A stretch of 21,213 nt of DNA. Origin: CAZBWS01 sp964495705 (GTDB lineage Bacteria > Pseudomonadota > Gammaproteobacteria > HTCC5015). Shown piece after piece: positions 13,676 through 21,099 of the stretch. The notes under the pieces were generated by a model that saw only the letters and a program-made list of their open reading frames with translations, did no database searches and had not been told where the DNA came from. The position numbers and the translations under genes are program-made. The DNA is taken from the NCBI GenBank assembly GCA_964495705.1, contig CAZBWS010000044.1, forward strand, positions 1 to 21,213, in the 5' to 3' direction. Each line of letters begins with the position of its first letter. Positions within the stretch are counted from its first letter, which is position 1.

Positions 13676-16465
13676 CTATGGGATAGCGTCCAATTCGTCA
13701 CGCTTCTCTTCAGACTCAACTAAATCGTCTTTGCTGATCTTCATCATCAACAAACCCGTGCTAGCAACAAAGATCGAAGAGTACGTTCCAACAATCACAC
13801 CGATGATCAAGGCAAAGGCAAAGGAGTGAATTACTTCCCCACCCAAGGTATACAGGGCTATCAATACAATCATTGTGGTCACCGAAGTCATCAAGGTACG
13901 TGACAAAGTTTGATTGATCGAACTATTTAATACATCAATAGACTCGCCACGACGCATCTTGCGGAAATTTTCACGGATGCGATCAAATACAACAATCGTA
14001 TCGTTGAGCGAATAACCAATCACCGCCAACAAGGCCGCCAATACCGTTAGGTCAAATTCAATAGCCGTAATCGAAAACACGCCCATAGTAATAATCACAT
14101 CGTGTACCAATGCCGTTACCGCACCAATAGAGAACTTCAACTGGAAGCGGAAAGCGACATAGATAACGATCGCCATAAGAGCAAATAGCATTGCCATACC
14201 GCCATCTTCACGCAGTTCTTCGCCAATTTGCGGGCCGACAAACTCAATGCGTCGCAGGTCAACCTCAGGGTTTTGCGTGCGCAATAAATCCATCACTGCA
14301 TCACTCACAGCAGAAGACTCAAGACCTTCGCGAGGCTGAATGCGCACCATAACATCTTTAGCGGTACCAAAGTGCTGTACGACAGCATCATCATAGCCAC
14401 CTGCATCCAAGGCGGCACGAATAGGCGGTAACTCTGCCGCTTCTTTATACCCCACCTCGATTAGGTAACCTCCAGTGAAATCGATACCTAGCACCAAGCC
14501 GTTCGTACTTAAGCTACCGATAGAACCCGCTACTAATACGCCCGAGATAGCCATAGCAATAAAGCGACCCTGCATAAACTTGAATGCCGTGGCTTTCATG
14601 CCCTGCCCCCAAGAAATGGCAATACTCTTCAAGCGCTTGCCGCCGTAGAATAAATTAACCAATGCACGCGTGCCCATAATGGCGGTAAACATCGAGGTTA
14701 AAATACCGATAGACAGTGTAACGGCAAAGCCCTTAATGGGGCCGGTTCCGAAGGAGAACAACAAAGCGGCGGCAATAAAGGTCGTAATATTGGCGTCGGC
14801 AATCGTGCTAAAGGCCTTGTTATAACCTTCATGAATCGCTTCTTGAATCTTACTGCCTGCACGCAACTCTTCCTTAATGCGCTCAAAGATCAATACATTG
14901 GCATCTACCGCCATACCTACCGTCAATACAATACCAGCAATACCCGGCAAGGTTAATGTGGCTTGCAGCATACTCATTACTGCGAAAATCATAACCAAGT
15001 TAGCCGCCAATGCGACATTGGCAATTAAACCAAATGCTTTGTAGTAAATAGCCATAAATACCAGTACCGCAATTAAGCCAATGATGACTGACTTCTGACC
15101 CTTGGCAATGTTGTCAGCCCCTAAGCTGGGTCCAACGGTACGCTCTTCAACAATTTCCATAGGCGCCTTCAACGCACCTGCACGTAGCAAAATGGCTAAA
15201 CGAGAAGCTTCGGTTTTACTCAAGCCCGTGGTTTGAAAATTCTTGCCAAAGATGCCGTTAATGGTGGCAATACTGATGACTTTTTCAGTCACACGGCTAA
15301 CGCGCTCTTTTTTACCATTGACCATTTTGGTATCGAATTTAATCTCTTTGAATACCACGGCCATGGGCTTTTTAGTATTTTCTTTAGTATTTTTCAACAT
15401 CTTGTCAGCACCTTTGCTATCCAAGGTAATACTCACTGCAGGCTGGTTATTCTGGTCATAGGAAACCGCTGCATTTTGAATATTTTCACCCGTCACAATC
15501 ACACTGCTGCTCAGCAATACAGGGTAGCCGTCACGGTGCTGGAACAACTTAGCTCCCACAGGAATACGGCCACTATCCGCCGCCGAAATGCCCTCTTGGT
15601 AAGTGCCGTGCTGCATGCGATATTCAAGTGTAGCGGTAGAGCCTAATATCTCGCGGGCCTTCGCACTATCTTGTACACCGGGTAATTGCACAACAATACG
15701 ATCCAAGCCTTGCTGTTGAATAACCGGTTCAGACACACCTAGTGCATTTACGCGGTTGCGCAGTGCGGTGATATTCTGTGTCAGAGCTAGCTTTTTCTCG
15801 GCGACTACCGCCTCTGGGCGCAATGCCACTAATAGATGAAAACCTTTGTCATCTTCGGTTTCACTAAACTCTAAATCCTTATACAACGGCTTCAGCTTGC
15901 TCAGTGCCGCTTCGCGCTTGTCCAAAGTAGTAAAGCGAATGCGCAATTTATCCTCTTCTGCACGAGTGCCTCGGTTACGAATTTTGTCTTCGCGCAAATT
16001 CGTACGAATATCACTGGCATAACTTTCCATAACACCTTGAATCGCTCCCTTCATGTCCACCTGCATTAAGAAGTGAATACCACCACGCAAGTCCAAACCT
16101 AAGTACATAGGATTAGCATTTAGGTCGCGCAACCAGCTCGGTGTTGCCGGCGCCAAGTTCAAGGCAACGGTGTAATCATCCTTATCTAAACTGGCAGTAA
16201 GGGCGTCGCGTGCTTTGAGCTGTTCTTCACCCGAAGCAAAGCGCATCAATACGCGGCTTTGATCCGCATCAATGGAGCTTGCACTTAAACCATTTTGCTC
16301 AAGTGTACGTTCTAGGGATGTTGTAAAACTCGGCGTTAGTACGTCACTGGCCGACGAGACTTGTACAGCAGGGTCTTCACCATACAAATTGGGCGTCGCG
16401 TAGATACACGCAATGGAAATAACAGCAACAAGAAGAAGATACTTCCAAGCAGGATAATGGTTCAC
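13676..16465 (-). CDS. secDF: SecDF, fused Sec translocon accessory subunits SecD and SecF
   Basis: SecD and SecF use the proton motive force to pull preproteins across the inner membrane. Here both are in one 929-residue frame. The SecD part (about 1-615) has the first helix near 8-24, GLDLRGG (123-129), a large periplasmic domain, and the helix block with GMAVDANVLIFERIKEE around Asp521. It ends at the usual YGGKR (607-611). The SecF part begins near 623, with GIDFTGG (660-666) and GYSLNDTIVVFDRIRENFR around Asp822. Twelve membrane helices are expected. Both proton-relay aspartates are present, so the fusion looks functional. Most gammaproteobacteria have separate genes; the frame is continuous with no stop at the junction (near base 14,610). 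Confidence 0.95.
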   Translation of the reverse strand: MNHYPAWKYLLLVAVISIACIYATPNLYGEDPAVQVSSASDVLTPSFTTSLERTLEQNGLSASSIDADQSRVLMRFASGEEQLKARDALTASLDKDDYTVALNLAPATPSWLRDLNANPMYLGLDLRGGIHFLMQVDMKGAIQGVMESYASDIRTNLREDKIRNRGTRAEEDKLRIRFTTLDKREAALSKLKPLYKDLEFSETEDDKGFHLLVALRPEAVVAEKKLALTQNITALRNRVNALGVSEPVIQQQGLDRIVVQLPGVQDSAKAREILGSTATLEYRMQHGTYQEGISAADSGRIPVGAKLFQHRDGYPVLLSSSVIVTGENIQNAAVSYDQNNQPAVSITLDSKGADKMLKNTKENTKKPMAVVFKEIKFDTKMVNGKKERVSRVTEKVISIATINGIFGKNFQTTGLSKTEASRLAILLRAGALKAPMEIVEERTVGPSLGADNIAKGQKSVIIGLIAVLVFMAIYYKAFGLIANVALAANLVMIFAVMSMLQATLTLPGIAGIVLTVGMAVDANVLIFERIKEELRAGSKIQEAIHEGYNKAFSTIADANITTFIAAALLFSFGTGPIKGFAVTLSIGILTSMFTAIMGTRALVNLFYGGKRLKSIAISWGQGMKATAFKFMQGRFIAMAISGVLVAGSIGSLSTNGLVLGIDFTGGYLIEVGYKEAAELPPIRAALDAGGYDDAVVQHFGTAKDVMVRIQPREGLESSAVSDAVMDLLRTQNPEVDLRRIEFVGPQIGEELREDGGMAMLFALMAIVIYVAFRFQLKFSIGAVTALVHDVIITMGVFSITAIEFDLTVLAALLAVIGYSLNDTIVVFDRIRENFRKMRRGESIDVLNSSINQTLSRTLMTSVTTMIVLIALYTLGGEVIHSFAFALIIGVIVGTYSSIFVASTGLLMMKISKDDLVESEEKRDELDAIP

Positions 16466-16493
16466 AGTGATATAGCCTTGTACTAAATAATAA

Positions 16494-16509
16494 AGCCCCT
16501 TACGGGGCT
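16494..16509 (-). terminator. weak hairpin terminator or attenuator between yajC and secDF
   Basis: On the minus strand AGCCCC, loop GTAA and GGGGCT form a 6-bp stem with a GNRA-type loop, followed by TTATTATTTAG. This could partially terminate after yajC or stabilise its end. With the stem so short and the T run interrupted, full termination is unlikely, and secDF is probably still read from the yajC transcript. Confidence 0.45.
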
Positions 16510-16524
16510 ACTTGTTCTAATAAA

Positions 16525-16869
16525 TTATTTTGCGCTTTTAACCGTGCCCTTGGGCATCAGTGCAGAAACGGCTTGGCGTTGGATATTAACTTCGACATTG
16601 TCGTTCAACTTAATAGTCAGAAAGGTTTCACCTACCTCAGCAACTTTGCCTAGCAAGCCACCCGTAGTAACCACTTCGTCGCCTTTTTTCAAGGCTGCAA
16701 CCATAGTGCCGTGCTCTTTGGCCTTCTTTTGCTGTGGACGAATCATTAAAAAATACATAACTACAAACAAAATACCTAAGGGCAAAAACTGTAGCAAACC
16801 GCCTTCTGGGGCCGCCTCGGCAGCATGGGCAGGAGCAACTAATACATTTAAAATACTTTCTAACAACAT
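16525..16869 (-). CDS. yajC: YajC, Sec translocon accessory membrane protein
   Basis: YajC is a small inner-membrane protein that associates with SecDF. The 114-residue sequence has one membrane helix (about 25-43, LLQFLPLGILFVVMYFLMI) followed at once by the family signature RPQQKK (44-49) and a cytoplasmic domain with GDEVVTTGGLLGKVAEVG. AGAGGT lies about 8 bases before the ATG. The gene precedes secDF, the standard arrangement, with a 59-base gap that contains a small hairpin. Confidence 0.95.
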   Translation of the reverse strand: MLLESILNVLVAPAHAAEAAPEGGLLQFLPLGILFVVMYFLMIRPQQKKAKEHGTMVAALKKGDEVVTTGGLLGKVAEVGETFLTIKLNDNVEVNIQRQAVSALMPKGTVKSAK

Positions 16870-16914
16870 GGGGTAACCTCTTAAAAACGGCGCATATTAT
16901 GGCATATGAGCGAA

Positions 16915-16942
16915 TAAATAGGGGCTTTTTATTCTATTTCAA
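16915..16942 (-). promoter_or_regulatory. candidate yajC-secDF promoter
   Basis: On the minus strand TTGAAA (16937-16942) and TATTTA (16915-16920) are separated by 16 bp in the tgt-yajC gap. Both boxes are close to the sigma70 consensus. Read-through from queA-tgt is an alternative source of transcript. Confidence 0.4.
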
Positions 16943-16970
16943 GCGTGCCTGAACCCCCAATGCTGGAAGG

Positions 16971-18098
16971 CTACTCAGGCAAGCTTTCCTCTACTCCATA
17001 GCGAGCATAAAAGTCCTTGGCATACTCTTGTAATGTGCCCGTCTCTATCGCTCCACGCAGGTCAGCCATGAGCTGCTGATAATAATGCAGGTTATGCAAT
17101 GTATTCAGGCGTGCGCCTAAAATTTCACCGCACTTATCCAGGTGGCGAAGATAGCTTCGGCTATAGTTTTTACAGGTATAGCAGCTGCAGTTTTCATCCA
17201 CTGGCCCAGTATCTTTGGCGTATTTTGCATTGCGAATTTTCACAATGCCATTGGCTGTATACAAAAAACCATTGCGCGCATTGCGTGACGGCAATACACA
17301 GTCAAACATATCAATGCCGCGCAATACAGAATCAACAATATCTTGTGGCTTGCCTACTCCCATCAAATAGCGTGGGCGATCTTCAGGCATGTGTTCTACC
17401 GTAACATCCAACATGGCATTGCGCTCTGGGCGCGGCTCACCGACGGACAAGCCACCAATTGCATAGCCATCAAAGCCAATCTCAGTCAAACCGTCCACTG
17501 ACTCCTTGCGCAAGTTAGGGTGCATGCCTCCCTGAATAATGCCAAATAGCGCATTGGGGTTATCACCATGGGCGATTTTACTGCGGTCAGCCCAACGCAA
17601 AGATAGCTCCATAGATGTACGTGCCTGTTCTTCTGTTGCAGGGTAAGGCGTACACTCATCAAAAATCATCACGATATCCGAGCCTAGCTTACGTTGTACT
17701 TGCATGGATTTTTCTGGATCCAACAAAATTTTTGAACCATCAATCGGCGAGCGGAAAGTCACGCCCTTCTCGCTAATTTTGCGCATCTCAGCCAAGCTAA
17801 ACACTTGAAACCCCCCCGAGTCGGTCAGTATCGGGCCATCCCAATTCATAAAGTCATGTAAGTCGCCGTGCTCTTCGATAATCTCAGTGCCTGGGCGCAG
17901 CATTAAATGAAAAGTGTTACCTAGGATGATTTGTGCACCCAGACCTTTAATTTCTTCAGGTGACATCGCCTTTACCGTGCCATAGGTTCCGACTGGCATA
18001 AAGGCTGGCGTCTCCACCGTGCCACGGGCAAATTTCAAACGCCCTCTTCTTGCCAGGCCGTCGGTTTTATCCAATTCAAATTGCATTGCTGTTGCCAT
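16971..18098 (-). CDS. tgt: queuine tRNA-ribosyltransferase (bacterial TGT)
   Basis: TGT swaps guanine 34 of GUN-anticodon tRNAs for preQ1, the first tRNA-level step of queuosine synthesis. Counting from the chosen ATG, the general base Asp93 is in LTDSGGFQVF, the nucleophile Asp266 is in MFDCVLPSRNARNG, and the zinc ligands are Cys304, Cys306, Cys309 and His335. The frame is open for 24 further codons within the end of queA, but those residues are not family-like. The ATG at 18098 lies one base after the queA stop; an ATG at 18086 (MQFELDKTDG) fits E. coli Tgt slightly better. Neither has a clear ribosome binding site, which suggests coupling to queA. Confidence 0.95.
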   Translation of the reverse strand: MATAMQFELDKTDGLARRGRLKFARGTVETPAFMPVGTYGTVKAMSPEEIKGLGAQIILGNTFHLMLRPGTEIIEEHGDLHDFMNWDGPILTDSGGFQVFSLAEMRKISEKGVTFRSPIDGSKILLDPEKSMQVQRKLGSDIVMIFDECTPYPATEEQARTSMELSLRWADRSKIAHGDNPNALFGIIQGGMHPNLRKESVDGLTEIGFDGYAIGGLSVGEPRPERNAMLDVTVEHMPEDRPRYLMGVGKPQDIVDSVLRGIDMFDCVLPSRNARNGFLYTANGIVKIRNAKYAKDTGPVDENCSCYTCKNYSRSYLRHLDKCGEILGARLNTLHNLHYYQQLMADLRGAIETGTLQEYAKDFYARYGVEESLPE

Positions 18099-18099
18099 G

Positions 18100-19146
18100 T
18101 TATTTATCTGCACGCTCAAGAAGCATTGCATCTCCGTAAGAGAAAAATCTATATTGTTGTTCAACCGCATGACGATAAATATCCATCATACGCGGATAGC
18201 CCGCAAAGGCCGATACCAACATCAACAGCGTTGATTTTGGCAGATGAAAATTAGTCACAAGCACATCTATAAAGCGAAATTGATAACCAGGGTTGATAAA
18301 GATACTCGTCTCACCTTGCCAAGCAGATGCTGCCCCGTCGTCTTGCAACGGTAAGCTCTCAAGGCAGCGTACAACCGTTGTGCCAATGGCCACAACACGC
18401 CCACCTACCTGCTTAGTGGCATTGATCAAATCAGCCGTTTTCTCGGGTACATCAATCCATTCTGCGTGCATTACATGCTCGCTGATATCCTCCGCCTTAA
18501 CAGGCTGAAAGGTACCCGCCCCTACATGTAGCGTCACTGTGGCCGTTTTCACACCCTTATCTTTCAGCGTATTTAATAAGGCGTCATCGAAATGCAGGCC
18601 CGCAGTGGGTGCAGCCACCGCTCCCACCTTATCCGCAAATACCGTTTGATAGCGCTCTTGATCACCCTCATCATCAGCGCGCTCAATATAAGGTGGAAGC
18701 GGCATATGGCCGTATTCCTGCAACCAATCTAATACAGGCTTATGTGCAGCAAAACTGACCTCAAACAAAGCCCCTTGGCGGCCAGTCACTTCTGCTTCTA
18801 TCGCATTTTCTAACAAAAGCTGGGCACCTGGCTTGGGCGAACGACTACAACGAATATGGCACAAAGCGGTGTGTTTAGCTGTTATGCGCTCAACTAACAC
18901 CTCCAACTTTCCACCTGATTGTTTTTGGCCAAATAATCGGGCAGGAATCACCCGCGTATCATTCAACACCAACAAATCCCTCTCCTGCAATAAATCCACA
19001 ACGGCAGTGAACTGCAAATCTTGCGGCAGACCGCTCGAGCTTATAGGACTGGGCACATACAGCAAACGGCTATCCGTACGTTGAGCCAAAGGCGCTTGCG
19101 CAATTAAATCATCGGGCAAGAAATAATCAAAGTCAGAGGTTTTCAT
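18100..19146 (-). CDS. queA: S-adenosylmethionine:tRNA ribosyltransferase-isomerase
   Basis: QueA transfers and isomerises the ribosyl part of SAM onto preQ1-tRNA to give epoxyqueuosine, the step after TGT. The 348-residue protein starts MKTSDFDYFLPDDLIAQAPL, the family N-terminus, and contains VLNDTRVIPARLFG, the block AAPTAGLHF and TLHVGAGTFQPV. The length is close to E. coli QueA (356). It leads a two-gene queA-tgt unit with one base between the genes. The upstream 141 bases are shared with a divergent membrane-protein gene; AT-rich -10-like sequences are plentiful there, but I cannot pick one promoter. No Shine-Dalgarno is evident before the ATG. Confidence 0.95.
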   Translation of the reverse strand: MKTSDFDYFLPDDLIAQAPLAQRTDSRLLYVPSPISSSGLPQDLQFTAVVDLLQERDLLVLNDTRVIPARLFGQKQSGGKLEVLVERITAKHTALCHIRCSRSPKPGAQLLLENAIEAEVTGRQGALFEVSFAAHKPVLDWLQEYGHMPLPPYIERADDEGDQERYQTVFADKVGAVAAPTAGLHFDDALLNTLKDKGVKTATVTLHVGAGTFQPVKAEDISEHVMHAEWIDVPEKTADLINATKQVGGRVVAIGTTVVRCLESLPLQDDGAASAWQGETSIFINPGYQFRFIDVLVTNFHLPKSTLLMLVSAFAGYPRMMDIYRHAVEQQYRFFSYGDAMLLERADK

Positions 19147-19287
19147 AGGCTGCGGATTTTATCACAGGCATCAGCAAAACCTGCCTAAAATACAGGATTT
19201 TATAATTTATGATCAATATTGGTGCATGGACTACAATGATTGGTCAATTTGGTGATAAAATAGCCAAAAAAACACCAGGAATGAAGA

Positions 19288-19905
19288 ATGACTCACACCA
19301 TAAAATTTGCCGCACTCGAATTACTCACCCTTATCGGTATGAGTATATTTGCGGTAGGAGCGGTTTACTTTGATGTGGTTGCCTTGAAAAACGGTCTCAC
19401 TGAAAAATCACTCACGGAATTTTCACAGCAATTACTCTTGCTGTTAAGCGCCGCACTGTTTTTCTACGCGGGAAAAAAAGCCAACGATGCCCGCCCATTT
19501 AATGTATTTATGGGCAGCATGTTTACCACGATGCTGGTTCGAGAGTGTGATGTCTATTTCGATGTAATCCAACATGGCTCCTGGGTGTACCCTGCCACTG
19601 CCCTCATTCTGTTTACCCTTGTTTATACTTTCAAAAACAAGACGCACTTCTTTACTGCTCTACGAAGCTACTTCAGCACGCGATCATATATATTCGTTCT
19701 TATCGGTTTTTTGCTAGTGATCGTCTTCAGCAGAACCTTTGGCAGCGGCAATATTATTTGGAAGCCCTTAATGGGCAGCGATTATCACGTAATTTACAAA
19801 AGCGCGATGCAAGAGGGCTTAGAACTGTTCGGCTATTTATTTATTCTCTATGGCTCTGTACTACAAACGCTAATGATAAAGAACGGAATTAAGCGCTCCG
19901 CTTAA
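19288..19905 (+). CDS. uncharacterised six-helix inner-membrane protein
   Basis: I do not recognise this 205-residue protein. Hydrophobic stretches suggest six membrane helices at about 8-30, 46-62, 72-86, 100-115, 133-149 and 177-197. Charged residues fall in or at the edge of helices: Glu11, the group Arg85-Glu86-Asp88-Asp92-His96 (RECDVYFDVIQH), Arg149, Lys171, and Glu176/Glu179 in EGLELFGYLFILYGS. Such buried acids and histidine could bind a metal or carry protons, but this is only a possibility. AGGAATGAAGA precedes the ATG and supports the start. The coding sequence ends in a 7-bp palindrome (19889-19905) without a T run. It is divergent from queA and borders the accessory region. Confidence 0.75.
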   Translation: MTHTIKFAALELLTLIGMSIFAVGAVYFDVVALKNGLTEKSLTEFSQQLLLLLSAALFFYAGKKANDARPFNVFMGSMFTTMLVRECDVYFDVIQHGSWVYPATALILFTLVYTFKNKTHFFTALRSYFSTRSYIFVLIGFLLVIVFSRTFGSGNIIWKPLMGSDYHVIYKSAMQEGLELFGYLFILYGSVLQTLMIKNGIKRSA

Positions 19906-19980
19906 AGCTTATCCTTGGTTAATTCTTGTTGGTTTCTAGCTTTAGAGGCGCTGCCGTTATTCAACGTGGGGGAATGGGAG

Positions 19981-20241
19981 TTAATGGTGGGTTACGCTGT
20001 TGCTCACCCACCCTACGCGCTGAACCCCATTCATACTACTAGATGAGGCTGACGAAGAATTAGAAGAAAGCTCATACACGTCAAATTTTGATAATGGATT
20101 TGCTTAAACATACCCAAACGTATTCACTCCAGCCGCCAATACAATCGGATCACTCTGCATATACCGTCCAAGCGACGGGTTGTAATCCCTAAAGTAGTTG
20201 TAAACTAATCGAGCTTCGACACACTCTTCCGTGTGACTTTC
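19981..20241 (-). pseudogene. decayed C-terminal fragment of an RHS/YD-repeat protein
   Basis: Translating the minus strand from 20241 gives the RHS-associated core signature: ARLVYNYFRDYNPSLGRYMQ, then SDPIVLAAGVNTFGYV. RHS proteins are large secreted or surface toxins whose conserved core precedes a variable toxic tip. The frame is opened by a TAG at 20242-20244 and broken by a TAA at 20104-20106. Beyond that stop, the same frame reads ANPLSKFDVYEL, which is what normally follows GYV in intact RHS cores, so the TAA is a nonsense mutation rather than the natural end. The frame then runs through a serine-rich stretch to a TAA at 19981. The large N-terminal part is absent; a higBA operon starts 30 bases away. 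The rest of the 19906-20273 stretch shows nothing else I can name. Confidence 0.82.
19986..20012. repeat. short palindromic element GGTGGGT..ACCCACC
   Basis: GGTGGGT (19986-19992) and ACCCACC (20006-20012) are a perfect 7-bp inverted pair 13 bases apart, and the right arm runs on into CCCTACGCG. The minus-strand reading GTAGGGTGGGTGAGC..AGCGTAACCCACC resembles a dispersed palindrome I recall from other proteobacterial genomes. It lies inside the tail of the RHS remnant. No second copy is in this window. Confidence 0.45.
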
Positions 20242-20273
20242 CTAGATCAATTTTAAATTTATTGAGCGGCTAT

Positions 20274-20642
20274 TTACTTAGCCAACTCATACTGTTGTAT
20301 TAACACATCGGATGGAATACGAAGGCCGTCATGCAATTTACGAATCATATTAATACTTAAAGGACGCTGCCTTTTAAGCACTTCCGTAACTCTACTTTTC
20401 TGTCCTAAATATTTTTCTAACGTACTAGCTGGAAGACCTTCTTGATCTAGTCTAAACAAAATAGCCGCAATCGGGTCTGGGGCTTCTATCTCAACCGTTT
20501 TACTCTCGTAAACATCTACAAGTGTAGCCAGAATGTCCAACTCATCCGCCTCTGGAGAGTTAGGCTCTACACCCCACAACGCTTCTATTCGCTCAAGAGC
20601 AGCTTCATAAGCAACTTCATTTTTAATTGGCTGAATATCCAT
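20274..20642 (-). CDS. higA: HigA-type antitoxin and operator-binding protein
   Basis: HigA neutralises HigB and represses the operon by binding DNA. The 122-residue protein has a variable N-terminal half and a helix-turn-helix at about 70-110 (GLPASTLEKYLGQKSRVTEV, then LKRQRPLSINMIRKL), as in the E. coli HigA family. The frame also allows a GTG at 20645; I chose the ATG at 20642, which has AGGT, overlapping the higB stop codon, about 8 bases before it. It follows higB after 9 bases. Toxin-first order is characteristic of higBA. The binding targets are probably the two palindromes upstream of higB. Confidence 0.88.
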   Translation of the reverse strand: MDIQPIKNEVAYEAALERIEALWGVEPNSPEADELDILATLVDVYESKTVEIEAPDPIAAILFRLDQEGLPASTLEKYLGQKSRVTEVLKRQRPLSINMIRKLHDGLRIPSDVLIQQYELAK

Positions 20643-20651
20643 CACTACTAC

Positions 20652-20951
20652 CTATATTGTTGCAACATCAATGCGGTCATACTGTTTGTGTGTACCGATA
20701 AATTTAATAAAGCATATTTTCACATCATAGCGAATAGCTAAAACCAAACGGTATTTGTTACCGTGGATATTAAATACAACACGGTTGTTAGCCACTATTG
20801 AGGCATTGCCATATTGGTCTTTAACATCTTGAGGCGTATCCCATTCTGCTGCCTTTGCTTCGGCAAACCACGCTTTAAGTGGCTGTTCAGCATCTTGATA
20901 TTCCGCTTGTTCCCAAAAATCACGTAATGTGGAACGTGAAAGTATTCGCAT
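20652..20951 (-). CDS. higB: HigB-type mRNA interferase toxin
   Basis: HigB is a RelE-fold ribosome-dependent mRNA endonuclease that blocks growth when free of HigA. The 99-residue sequence starts MRILSRSTLRDFWEQ, contains NNRVVFNIHGNKYRLVLAI, and ends with CFIKFIGTHKQYDRID, the signature of the PF09907 HigB family. It is complete and shows no obvious lesion. The ATG at 20951 has no Shine-Dalgarno, and the predicted transcript starts only about 8 bases before it, so the message is nearly leaderless. The operon lies between a decayed RHS gene and a recombinase fragment, a typical accessory setting. Confidence 0.9.
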   Translation of the reverse strand: MRILSRSTLRDFWEQAEYQDAEQPLKAWFAEAKAAEWDTPQDVKDQYGNASIVANNRVVFNIHGNKYRLVLAIRYDVKICFIKFIGTHKQYDRIDVATI

Positions 20952-20959
20952 AAATCACA

Positions 20960-21015
20960 GTTCCCATTATGGGAACTCCCCAGTGCATTGTCAATACAAA
21001 TTCCCATTTCGGGAA
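20960..21015 (-). promoter_or_regulatory. higBA promoter with two HigA-like operator palindromes
   Basis: On the minus strand a perfect TTGACA (20989-20994) is followed after 17 bp by CATAAT (20966-20971). Operator 1, 20960-20976, is the perfect 17-bp palindrome GTTCCCATTATGGGAAC and covers the -10. Operator 2, 21001-21015, reads TTCCCATTTCGGGAA and lies just upstream of the -35. They share the 15-bp pattern TTCCCATTWYGGGAA with centres 40 bp apart, about four helical turns. This fits cooperative autorepression by HigA or a HigBA complex. Confidence 0.85.
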
Positions 21016-21099
21016 ATCGGCTTAATCTTAGCATAGGGTTCTAGCCAGCGTTATCCCATTTATTAGAAGTAACAACCCTCTAGAATAATAGTAAAGACA

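Noticed and set aside
16870..16970. A preQ1 riboswitch or other known leader near the queuosine genes.
   Set aside because: No preQ1 aptamer pattern was seen upstream of queA or around tgt and yajC.
19889..19905. Palindrome TTAAGCG-CTC-CGCTTAA at the end of the membrane-protein gene as a terminator.
   Set aside because: It overlaps the stop codon, is AT-rich at its ends and has no T run after it, so the evidence is too weak.
20795..21034. A 79-codon minus-strand frame overlapping higB and its promoter.
   Set aside because: It is in a different frame from higB, covers the operators and shows no family resemblance.
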